A DNA stretch of 64,000 nucleotides from Pezicula radicicola. Its lineage: Eukaryota > Ascomycota > Leotiomycetes > Helotiales > Dermateaceae. The translations under genes were made by a program, and so were the position numbers. This document shows positions 31,443 through 41,400 of this stretch, piece after piece; the stretch's first letter is position 1; the number at the start of each line of letters is the position of its first letter. The DNA lies in the NCBI GenBank assembly GCA_003008705.1, contig PDUO01000011.1:611956-675955 (forward strand), in the 5' to 3' direction. Below the pieces are notes generated by a model. The model saw only the letters and a list, made by a program, of their open reading frames with translations. It was not told where the DNA came from and did no database searches.

Positions 31443-33362
31443 TTATGAACTACAGGAGCACTGCATAGCTCTATTACTTCTTGGGACATCCCCACAGAAC
31501 CTCTCTTCTTCCTCCTTATCACCACCCCAACTTTCCTCGAAGGGATGCAAGGCCATATTCATGACTCGATCTAAAACCTCCCTCTCGCCACCCTTTTCAA
31601 CTCTGTTGATAAGCTCATCCAGAACCCAAGATTTGGGAATGAACTTGGGGTTAACCTTCTTCATCTCCGCTTGTCTAGCTTCATCATCGCCATCAGGACC
31701 CCAGTCGTCAAACACGCGGTTGCGCCACCTTTCTAACCAGGCGGCTAAGCGTGTTCGTGCGGACTCTTCGGTATTCCCTATACCTGTCACACCCTCATGG
31801 TGGAAGAAGACGCCTGCAGCTTGCTTTCGCTCCTGCTCAGTGGCTAATTCCTGGACTTTGAGATTGCTCAATTTCCTGAAAAACTGGTTGAAATCTAATT
31901 CAAGAGCTTCCATGGAATCAAGTAGCTCACTAAATAGTGACTCGAAATCCTCGGGTTTGTGAGTTTTGAGTCCAAGGCGAGCTGTCATAAGACGCTTGTA
32001 TTCGGTGAGGAAGACGGCTTTGTATTCTTCGCCAATGCGGTCGATGAGACCTTCTGCCCGTGCCACCAACTCGTCGGCATTCTCTTGCCGTACACCTTTC
32101 TCAACAAATTCTGGCTCATCGATCCCTGGGCCTATACCTATTAGCTCACCTAGTGATTCGGCTAGACGGACTAAGTTCCACCAGATGATTGTGGGTTGGT
32201 TACGGTAAGAATAGCGGAGCATGTGATCGTCGTGATTGGGAGTATAATTAGGATCGAAGTTGTCAAGGAAAGCAAATGGGCCAAAATCTAGGGATAGGCC
32301 CATGATAGAAGTATTGTCAGTATTGAGTACACCGTTCGTGAACGCATAAGCCTGCCATGCTGCAGTGGTTTTGGCATTGCGACGCACTATCTCGCGGTAA
32401 AGTCGAGTTATATAATTTTCCTCAAGACCAGCAGGGCCCTCTATTGTGTCTTTTAAGATGCCAGTGGAAATTAAGCCATCTGTTTTCCCATCGTCGGATG
32501 AGTTTCGAGATGGCAAAGATTCCCACCCTTCAAATACGTTCTCGGCAATATAACCACACAGCTTTCTGATAAGGTCTCGCTCTCCACGGGCACGTAAAAT
32601 ATCAAATGTGCCTATTCGAAGCCAAGACTCGGCGAATCGTGCCACGATAGCTCCGGGTTCTAAGGTCTCTCGCCGAACCTTCGACTGAGGTAATAACGTT
32701 AAGGACAGGGCTCGAGTTGTAGGTATCCGAAGAGCATTTAAGGCTTCTGAGACAACAAACTCTCGTATGCTTGATCTCAATACTGCCTTCCCATCCGCGA
32801 ATCTTGAATAGGGTGTAATTCCAGCTCCCTTCAACTGTATTTCGTATCGAGTTTTAGTGCTTGGATTCGTCGTCTCGAACAGTGATATAGCTCGGCCATC
32901 ACCCAGTTGTCCTGTCCATGAACCAAATTGCCACCCTCCATAACATTGTGCCCAAGGATATCCGCCTTCTTCTTTCTCCTCGTTCCAACCCAATAGCCTG
33001 TTGCCCGCAACGGTCTCTTTGAATTCTTCTGTCTTCTCCTCTCCTTCTCTGATACCTATATCTCTCATCGCAGCAGGGCTAACAGCTAAGAGCTCCGGCT
33101 CTTTTGCCTCCTCAGGTCTGACCCATGTAAATAAGGCTCCTTTAACAGCTCGAGGCCCGATATCGTCTCGAGGCGTCTTATGCGATACTGCAGGAGTAGG
33201 GAACTTCGGATCTGGTTGGAGAGAGGCTGTGAAGGTCCATGACTTGGGAAGATCTGCTAGAGAAGTCCCCGCGTAGGGAGCATTGCCGTTGGAGAGATGA
33301 GCAGCCATTTGAGCAAGTCGCATGCGGGGTACTTGTGGTCGAGAAAGAAGTCTAGAAATCAT
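31443..33362 (-). CDS. SelO-family protein adenylyltransferase (AMPylator), mitochondrial, Fmp40-like
   Basis: A single exon encodes 639 residues. The N-terminus (MISRLLSRPQVPRMRLAQ) is basic and amphipathic, fitting a mitochondrial presequence. Core SelO blocks are YGGWQFGSWTGQLGDGRA, QLKGAGITPYSRFADGKAVL, RSSIREFVVSEAL, GVLNTDNTSIMGLSLDFGPF and DNFDPNYTPNHDD. The family has a pseudokinase fold that transfers AMP to Ser/Thr/Tyr of targets and takes part in redox homeostasis. The NTDNTS..LDFGPF segment holds the predicted metal-binding Asn and Asp, and GAGITPYSRFADGKAVLRSS the nucleotide-handling residues. The C-terminus is CSCSS: where many animal homologues have selenocysteine at the third residue from the end, this protein has cysteine. 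The length is typical of fungal members. Confidence 0.92.
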   Translation of the reverse strand: MISRLLSRPQVPRMRLAQMAAHLSNGNAPYAGTSLADLPKSWTFTASLQPDPKFPTPAVSHKTPRDDIGPRAVKGALFTWVRPEEAKEPELLAVSPAAMRDIGIREGEEKTEEFKETVAGNRLLGWNEEKEEGGYPWAQCYGGWQFGSWTGQLGDGRAISLFETTNPSTKTRYEIQLKGAGITPYSRFADGKAVLRSSIREFVVSEALNALRIPTTRALSLTLLPQSKVRRETLEPGAIVARFAESWLRIGTFDILRARGERDLIRKLCGYIAENVFEGWESLPSRNSSDDGKTDGLISTGILKDTIEGPAGLEENYITRLYREIVRRNAKTTAAWQAYAFTNGVLNTDNTSIMGLSLDFGPFAFLDNFDPNYTPNHDDHMLRYSYRNQPTIIWWNLVRLAESLGELIGIGPGIDEPEFVEKGVRQENADELVARAEGLIDRIGEEYKAVFLTEYKRLMTARLGLKTHKPEDFESLFSELLDSMEALELDFNQFFRKLSNLKVQELATEQERKQAAGVFFHHEGVTGIGNTEESARTRLAAWLERWRNRVFDDWGPDGDDEARQAEMKKVNPKFIPKSWVLDELINRVEKGGEREVLDRVMNMALHPFEESWGGDKEEEERFCGDVPRSNRAMQCSCSS

Positions 33363-34566
33363 GTACGGTACAGTGTTTGGGAGATGGGGAGGAAGTAGAA
33401 GAATTCAAACACAAATATTGTACATGCTGATGATGTAAAGAGAAAGGAGCGTGTGGTGGGTGAGAATGCTTTGTGACGACATTCAAGACGAGAAGTTGCT
33501 GATTGATGTTCAAAGGCCTGGCCCAGTCGAGTTTCAGTGGATGTTTGCACATTGCGCAAACATTGCACTCACTTGAAGTTGAAATTACCTAACTCACCTA
33601 CCTATTTATAGCGAATTCAAGGATGCATATTTCCGCTGTAGTTGTGTTGCTCTAGAGCTTGTATAATTTATATCTCAATGTTCTTCTAATAGTTGGTTCA
33701 TCAATCACAGATAGGTACACATAGGAGTCGCATGAGCTCCGCCCGGAACTCGACCACACCATCTCTACTGCAAGGCTGAGAATGCTCAACAGAATCACCC
33801 CGCTTATTATAAACAAAACGCACCCTACAAGTGATAGATGGGCCAGCCTAATACAACGACTCTAAAACTAATTCAAACAAGCAGATGCCAAAGACCTCGA
33901 AACGAAAGAAGCAGACGTTACAACCCTATAGTGGACACCTCCTACCGTCTAGATAGCTACAGGCAAGGATAAATTAATTATAGAATATAATTAGAGAGCC
34001 CTATTTGTTTTTAATCTATGCATATAGTAGTAGAAATGATAGTAAAGTAGAAGTATTAGCTGTAGCTCTAAGTTATAAGATTATAAAACTTTATAAGAGA
34101 ATTACTATTAACTTAAAATAGATTATTACTTATAAAGAAGTACTAGAAAATAAAGCTACTAATAAGATAACTAAATAAGTAGCTAGAATAGATAATTAAG
34201 GTTACTAGCGACCGGTCTAGTAGGAATAAATAGATAAGATAGATACCCTAGTAAACGTCTGAGATGTATTGTCTTCGGGCTTGTTAGGCTATCTATTATA
34301 GGAGCTTGTAGTTTAGAATCACCCACTTGTGCCCTATATGGGCTTCCTAGTATAAGGTTCACTAGATGAAACCGCTGCAAAAGGCCTATCGGCCTTGGGT
34401 CGGCGTGATAATTGACATTATCATTTAGCTCCGCCCGGAATGACGATATCGGAAGCTGCGATGAGGGGAGGTGGGGTGAATCATGCCTTCCGAGAAGTCA
34501 ATAAGCCATCATCATTGGAACAAAATTACATAGCAACTCTCCTTTACAATAATCAATCCCAAGTCC
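33363..34566. other. Intergenic region with a repeat-flanked AT-rich insertion
   Basis: No supported gene. Two perfect 14-bp direct repeats (agctccgcccggaa at 33735-33748 and 34427-34440) flank a 678-bp segment whose middle (about 33950-34200) is extremely TpA-rich, as in a RIP-decayed transposon. The part before 33735 is the SelO promoter. The part after 34440 is the proximal promoter of the aldo-keto reductase. Confidence 0.6.
33735..34440. mobile_element. Probable decayed transposon insertion bounded by 14-bp direct repeats
   Basis: The identical 14-mers at both ends could be a target-site duplication of the length made by non-LTR retrotransposons. The enclosed DNA has no open frame and is TpA-rich. 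No terminal inverted repeats or polymerase motifs are recognisable, so the class is unassigned. The alternative is that the 14-mer is a duplicated promoter motif. Confidence 0.45.
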
Positions 34567-35877
34567 ATGACTACTGTTGCTTTTAGAACTTCTCGATTGA
34601 CCGCTTTCACCCCCTTCAGAGCCCTTACTGTTGTCCCACCGCGACGACTCTTACAAAAAGCTACCCCACGTAGCATAAACTCAGCGACCGCAAGATTCAC
34701 ACCAGGAGTAGACGGCAACCTAGGAGTTGCGCCTAAGCAAATGTCTGGAATACCGACTCTCAAGCTCAATGATGGCAACGAGATCCCTATGTTGGGATAT
34801 GGGCTTGGTACCGCTCGTTACAAAGATGATGCCAATGCTCCTGTTGATCCGGAGCTGGTCAAGACCGTTGTAATGGCAATTAAGGCTGGCTACTACCATC
34901 TTGATGGTGCAGAAGGTAAGAGTTGTTGTTATTGTTTACTTTTTTTTGGCCCAGCTTGAGTTGCTCGAATCAACTTGATAATTGAAAGAGCGCTACGGTT
35001 GGGGGGCTCGACCTCCTAGATTGTCATAGTACAGTAGCTTGAAGCTAGAACTAAGCTCTGGGCGTTGTTAATCTTCAATTGGTTAAGCAACTCAACACGA
35101 GTATGCTGCGACTAGAGTTTTCAGTCTACATGTTCTCTCTTCTTTAGAACCTCAAGCTAATTCCTTCATTTAGTTTATGGCAACGAAACCGAAATGGGCC
35201 TGGCTATCAAGGACTCTGGCGTTCCCCGGGAGAAGCTCTACGTAACGACTAAGATCTCTGGTACTGAAGTTAAGGACACCGAAGAAGCATTCGCTCTCTC
35301 CCTCAAAAAACTCCAGCTGGATTACGTCGATCAATACCTCATCCACGCACCCTTCTTTGCCAAGACGCCTGCAGACCTACAAAAGAAATGGGCGGAAATG
35401 GAAGCAATCCAGGCCTCCGGCCGGGCAAAGACAATTGGTGTCTCCAACTTTTTGCAGAAGGATCTTGAGGTTATTTTGGAGACCGCCAAGGTTATTCCTG
35501 CAATCAATCAAATTGAATACCATCCTTACCTTCAACATGGCAACTTGGTCGAATTTATGAAAGAGCATAAGATTGCTGCTTCTGCTTATGGTCCACTTAC
35601 TGCTGTGATTAAGACTGAGGGACCACTTGATCCAATCTACGAGGCACTGGCGAGAAAGTATGGAGTTACGCCTGGAGAAATTGCGCTTAGATGGTGTATC
35701 GACCAAGGCATTGTTGCGTTGACAACGAGTGCTAAGGAGGAGCGACTGCATGCGTACCGGAAGGTTGCAGTCTTCAAGTTGACACCAAAGGAGGTTGAGG
35801 AGATTAAGGAGACTGGATTGAAGAAGCATTACCGTGGTTTCTGGCTCAACAAGTTTGGCCCTGATGATAAGTTGTAG
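34567..35877 (+). CDS. Aldo-keto reductase with probable mitochondrial presequence
   Basis: Two exons (34567-34915, 35174-35877) joined at a 258-nt intron encode 350 residues. The AKR catalytic tetrad is visible: Asp in YYHLDGAE, Tyr in VYGNETE, Lys in YVTTKIS and His in DQYLIHAP. The family signatures [14 protein letters not shown] and [12 protein letters not shown] and a C-terminal cofactor-binding loop ([13 protein letters not shown]) are also present. AKRs reduce carbonyls with NADPH, and the physiological substrate cannot be told. The first 57 residues are Arg/Ser/Thr-rich and nearly free of acidic residues, as in a mitochondrial import signal. The canonical AKR domain begins at the internal Met in [16 protein letters not shown], which would give a cytosolic form if used as start. 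Confidence 0.88.
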
Positions 35878-36498
35878 AGTTAAAAATGTATTATAGGGCT
35901 GTGGAAGGAACAAAAGGATGTGCTTCAAGTAGAGGTTTGTCCAACTATGTCACTAACTTTCGGGGATATACACTGTAGTAACGTCTGTCGTTTAACCGCT
36001 TCAATAAACCACCCGTATTAACTGCGTACATAATTCGAATCTGACCTCAACCTCGACATCATTATGAAAATGCCTCGGAAACCAATACGAGTAGCTTTTT
36101 CTTTTTCTATCCTCTCCACTCGTATTTCTCTTCAGCTAAAGCTTCACAGTCTTTATGTAATACGGAGTTATGGTTGCACGAAGTCATTTTGAGGTTCCAG
36201 CCACTCAACTCTTTTTTTAAGAGCTATTCGTAGCATTCGCATAACACTCCTTGGATGGTTTGGAGGACGAGGGAGCACCAAATAAACTATTCATGTTACT
36301 CACATTGGTAGACACGGCTAACGACCTCGATTCTTACCCACCCGCCTTGCATTGCAGACTTTCGTGAAACCAACATTCATTCTTGGAAAGAGGATATATA
36401 TGAGGCCGCCACGCATAATTCTTCACTCACCTCAAAAACAATAGAATCACCAAAACGAAGTCTCATCTCTAACTATAACCAAAAAAGATCTCGCCAAC
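35878..36498. promoter_or_regulatory. 3' flank of the AKR gene and promoter of the candidate secreted-protein gene
   Basis: There is no gene in this stretch. A TATA-like box (gaggatatatatgagg) lies near 36389, about 110 bases before the ATG at 36499. It is followed by a CA/CT-rich leader ending in cgccaacATG, a good fungal start context. Confidence 0.55.
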
Positions 36499-36835
36499 AT
36501 GCATTTCCACCACCTCTGTACACTCCTCACTCTCCTTCCAACCTTCATACAAGCAACACCAGCGGCAGTAGTCTCTCCTAATTCCATCCCAACGGCACCT
36601 TTAGCAACAACGTTACCCGTTATTCAATGTTACAAACCAAGCTGACTGTCCTGCCGACCAATACTGTCGTATAAATACTGTAGTTTCTGAAAATACTGCA
36701 GTATCACTTGATGATACATGCAAGCACAAGTTACAGAATGTATATTTTTGTGAGAAGAGCTATCAGTGTCTCTCTGTGAATTGTTGGAAGTCTCTGTTTT
36801 GCTTGGGATCGGTACCTAATAGTGAGGAGGAGTGA
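36499..36835 (+). pseudogene. Candidate small secreted cysteine-rich protein, reading frame broken
   Basis: The ATG at 36499 opens a frame with a clear signal peptide (MHFHHLCTLLTLLPTFIQA) that stops after 48 codons, at 36645. The next frame (+1) then runs open to a TGA at 36833-36835. It encodes a cysteine-rich segment with at least seven Cys in about 60 residues (ADCPADQYC, DDTCKHK, YFCEKSYQC, NCWKSLFC). The two parts look like one small secreted protein split by a single-base change. A 37-nt intron (36565-36601) would also join them in phase but is shorter than usual for fungi. A strong TATA-like promoter and start context precede it. No family recognised. Effector-like features are only an inference. 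Confidence 0.45.
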
Positions 36836-37076
36836 GTTTGAAGGGAGGGGATTTGGGATGGGGATTCGGTTGGGTGGTTTGGAAGGTTTCTAGGATGATT
36901 TTGTGGTGTTACTTCTGGCTTTATTTTGGGGAGTCTTTGTCGAACGGTGGCTTGTGTTTGACTGTTTTCAACAACTGGGCAGTTTTTACGTGGCTATCTT
37001 GGGTATTTCACAATCCTGGCTAGGACTTTCTTTTTGGAGAGTACTTTGTCAATGAATATCATTCCTCGAAATCTAT

Positions 37077-37508
37077 TCACGAGTCTGTGAGACTGCTCTC
37101 TATAAACTTCCTTCCTGATGCATGACTCAAACCGTAATAGCACATAGAATCAGAAAGACCACTCATCCAGCAATCTATAATGAAAGACACAGCTTGCGGC
37201 TGACCCCCCGGACTCGTGTGACCAGCCTCATCAACAGTAACAAAACTCACCTTCCCAGCACTCTTCACCTGACCAGCCTTAACCTCAACCTTGACCTTTC
37301 CATCTTCATCCTCATCTTCCCAAAACCAATCTACAAAGTTTTGAAGTCTGAAAAGAGCTTATTTACTCCATGGAAGATGTTCATAAACTCTGATAGTTCC
37401 CTCAGTAGTTCTACACTAGCTATTAGTATTTTAGATATCAAACAGGAGATAAAAAAGGGAAAACTTACACAGGATCATTCTGAGGGTCATTCCGGCTTTC
37501 AAGAAACC
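37077..37508 (-). pseudogene. Serine carboxypeptidase (peptidase S10) pseudogene fragments
   Basis: Two separated reverse-strand pieces match one S10 carboxypeptidase. At 37508-37469, between plausible splice sites, the frame reads (W)FLESRNDPQNDPV, the typical strand before the WLNGGPG core. At about 37325-37077 the frame reads KVSFVTVDEAGHTSPGGQPQAV, containing the active-site His region and the C-terminal end. The roughly 300 residues expected between them, including the nucleophilic Ser segment GGPG.S and the catalytic Asp, are missing. Only about 140 noncoding bases join the pieces. A short upstream piece (near 37560-37600, RDSGVK) may be another remnant. Non-functional as it stands. Confidence 0.7.
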
Positions 37509-38442
37509 CTAAAGAAAGACTAAATGTTAGCAAAACACAACTACTAACTTGACTCCAGAATCTCGAGCAAATATCTGGTGAGAGTGACAGAACCACCAAA
37601 CGTACAGAACAAAGACTTTTCCTGGCATATTAATAGTACCAGCCTATTGCTTCGTCCCAGCTCTACATATAGTATGTCCTCACTTTGCTCTCTTACCATA
37701 ATCCCCTAATCACTTTCTTCATTCTGAGATCGTTTGCGCGCTTTTACCCCATCTATGGAGAGGACTGCACACAACGCAACCCAAACTGACAACAATGCTG
37801 AAAACTGATAACTTCACCATTTCATCAGGAAAATCTCATCCAAAAATCAAGTGGCAGGTTCTAGGAGGAGAACTACTAAGTGCTAGTCCTATATATGATT
37901 GTTGGCATTGGATTACGATATTCATCTGCCTGAATGATGCCTCTTGGCGGCGTGGTGTAAGATGGCAAAATCCATGTCCTATCACCCCTAATTCAACAAC
38001 TTAGTACAGTACTTTCGCAGGCGTATCAAACATAAAAGTTCTGAAGAGTGTAAAAGAACAGGAAGTAGAGATAGAGTCTAGTAAGCTGTGCTGCTTTTTT
38101 TATTTCAATAACATAACTCAGTAGTTCAGTTGACTTCGATAAATCACTTTCCTCTACCTACGTGATGCAATTTTATACCTTATGACAATTACTATATACA
38201 ACTTTCAAAAAACATGCATGAGAACATCCTTAGTGAGGAACTGCCGTCTTATTATTGATTCCAAGTAGCTCCGCTGATAATGATATAGGTCATAGTCATA
38301 ACGCGTTTCATGAAAGAAAAACCACCACACCAAACTCCAGGTCACGCTAAAACCCTCATCCAGAAAGACATAAAGTACGCTCAACAAAAGCAAACTGCTG
38401 GAGACAAACAGCAAATCTCATCAGCATACGTCGTACATTTAC
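37509..38442. other. Intergenic region between the carboxypeptidase relic and SPC7
   Basis: No supported gene. The first part may hold further decayed carboxypeptidase sequence. Around 38110-38160 the words cataactcag, gttgacttcgataaatcactt resemble the interior of the MITE at 25636-25796, but without clear inverted ends. The last 240 bases are the SPC7 3' flank. Confidence 0.4.
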
Positions 38443-41400
38443 TCACTTGCGTCCTCTAGCCAATAGCTTCTCCGCTAACTCAGCAACAGCACCACCCCAT
38501 GACTCCCTTACTTCACCACCCTTCTCTTGCACCCGATTTCCCAGCCTGTTGAGTAGGAATTCCCGCATCTTTGGCTCATTGAATTTTTCTCCGTACACAA
38601 CGGTAGCACTGGGGCATATTTCCACATCGATACCGCCATTGACACTGTGGCTAACTAGCTCGAATGTGATCTCAACTTTGGTCGCTAAGGGGACAAGCAT
38701 CAAATTTGATTTGATGCGTATGGAATTATCGGAAGTTTTGGTGAGAACTGTTGGACAACTGAGATTTAGTAGATGAATATCGTCGACAACTGCATCTGCC
38801 TTGTTCCATGCTACGCTGACGGCGTGTAATAGACCCTTCACGGTAGTCTCCGATTGGGGAAGCCCACGTATATGGTCTCGTATGTTCTGCAGGAAGAAGT
38901 CCTTTTCTGCAGTCAAGGGAAGGGGTTTGGGCTCCCGGTTAGCTGCAATATACCACAGATCGATACGTGAGTTGACCGGTCCAGCTGCGACTCCATCAGT
39001 TGACCTGAACGAGGCAGCATCAAAGACGAGCTCGATCTCTTTGCGGTATGTCATTGACGTGGTTGTCCCCGAAACACCAGTAATTTTCCAGCCGTATTCT
39101 TGTTCAAGCTTGTCCACTTTAGCTGGTAGGAGTTAGCGCAAATTCCATTTTCGATCGTGATAGTACATACCTTTAAGTGCCACAATCTCATTTGAACTCC
39201 AGCCTCTACACTCTTCTCTCACTCTCTCCGCCTCCCGAATATCATCGAGGCAGGTTTGCTTTCTCGAAATACCTGCTTCAATCTCCACTTCTGTCCCTTG
39301 CAACTGCCTACGCAGGTCAGCAATCCTTCGCTCCTTCGCTTCAATATCTGCATCCACTGCTATAAGCTGGTCCCGAGCATCAGCAAGCTCTGCTGGATCA
39401 CAGTTTGCAAGCTCTTCAGCTGCTGATAGAAGACTTGCTTCCTCGGCCGTAAGTCTGCTATTGGCTTCGACGAGCTTTGGTAGGACTGAGTTCAGAAGCG
39501 CTTGCTGATGGTCCAAAAGTTCTTCATCCTTTACCATGCCATCAGCAATCTTGAAAAGACCGTCATCCAACAAAGTTCGCAAAAGCTTCATCCGCCATTC
39601 GTACCAAGTGCCTTTACTAAGAAGTCTGGCGTGTGTTTTGACATTCTTGAGTTGATTGTCCATTCCCAGCTTGACGTCATGGGGAGCAGAAATATACTCG
39701 CGGAATAATGGTGGGTTCTCTTCGAATGTTGTGTTCTCAATCTCACGAATAGTTCTTCGTCCTTCAGATATATAGGTTTTCAATTCACGACATTGCTATA
39801 GTCATTAGTAAATGAATGTGTATCATATCAATGTTTCATAACTTACATGCTGAAAGAGCTCAAGCATCGGAATGGTAGATGCTCCAGTAGCTACAGCATC
39901 CTCCGCAGACGGTTTGCCATGTATGTCTCCCATCAACGAGTTTCTTTTGGGTGCAATGGTGTGCCTTCGCTTTGTTGTGGTTAACTCCATAAATCGAATA
40001 CTAGTCATATTCAAAAAGTCCTGGAGCTGAATTCGTTCATCACCAAAGCTTTCTTCATCAATCTCAGGCTCCTCAACAGGTTCTTTCTCGGCAAACGGGC
40101 CAATTTTCTCAGGGCTTGCATTTGCTTCTGCATCTTTGAATCGACCTTGACCATGAGGCGTAGTTACTTTTCCATCCTTAGTAGGAGATGAAGAAGTGGT
40201 AGGCGTGTTTATGGTAGTGCTGACATTTTCAAGACTTTTACGTGCTGCCCGTGTCAACCGACCAGTTGTAGTCTCAGCTTTCGATGGCGGAGCAGGAAGC
40301 CTGATGTTCTTAACAGGACTACCCTGATGGCCCTTTAAACGCTTCACACCACCATCATCCTCTTCCTCTTCCTCTTCCTCTTCATCAAGCTCTGCTGGCC
40401 GTTTGCCCAAAATCCCCTTTGCAGCACCGACGTGAAGACTTTTACGTCCCTTCAACGGCTTCTTTTTAGGAGTCATACTTTGGATCATTTCTTTCAGATT
40501 AAGCGTGGAGTCCTTGTCGTCTTGACCTTGATCAGCCTCGCGTTCGAGAATTTTACGGCCATTTTCGCGATCTTCTTCTTGCTGTCTTTCCTTATCTACT
40601 TCCTCTTCCATAGCGCGAGGGCTCTGGAAACGAACGCCACGCGCACTGTCCTCAAGACCACTAGGGACAAATGGGCGCGCTTGGTCTCCAATCGATTGAC
40701 GTCTGTCCAGGAGAGCGGCGACTCGAGGCGAACCAAGTCCTTCGCGGTCAAAACCGATACCAGAAGATACACGTCGCTGAGGTGTCAATACAACATTTGG
40801 TGTTGCTACGCCTGTAGTCATATTTTTCTGGAACAGCCGATTAGGGGTTGCTAGTTTCTTAGGAAGTGCAGACTGTGGAGTCGTAGAAGCAGTCTTAATC
40901 TCGTCTTTGAACAAGCGCTTGGCCGATGAAATACGCAGAACAACATTTTTGGACGGAGGTGTCTTGCCAGGTGTTGTTGGTCGCTCCGGTTGAGGTGTAA
41001 GCTGTTTAGATGGTGTAGTTGGCTTTTTGACTGGCGTCCCTTCACTGAGCTTGGATTTGGGCGTGGTAGATTTTCTCGCATCTGCACTCCTGCGTAATGA
41101 TTTACCTCTGAATGCAGCAAGGCTTGGACTGCCTGTCTCTGAAGCCATAGCGACAGTGAGTTGTGGTGCCGCAGATTTTGGTGGCGAGACTGGATCTACC
41201 CGAAATGGGGAGCTCCCGAAATCAGTCTCCAATTCCATAATCTTCTTCGCATGAGAACGATTTCCTGTGCTTAGCTGAGGTTGCAAGATCCCACCAAGAG
41301 CGGTTGTCATCTCCATACCCATGGTTGTGTCCAGCTCATCAGAAGCAGACTCAGATATGGATGGCATGATACCCCCCATAGCTATTGTCATATCCATGGT

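Noticed and set aside
36832..37023. 63-codon frame with many Trp and Gly right after the cysteine-rich frame
   Set aside because: It starts at a non-ATG codon and its Trp richness reflects TGG-rich low-complexity DNA, with no family resemblance.
38110..38165. Third MITE copy
   Set aside because: It shares only short interior-like words with the 161-bp element and lacks both inverted ends.
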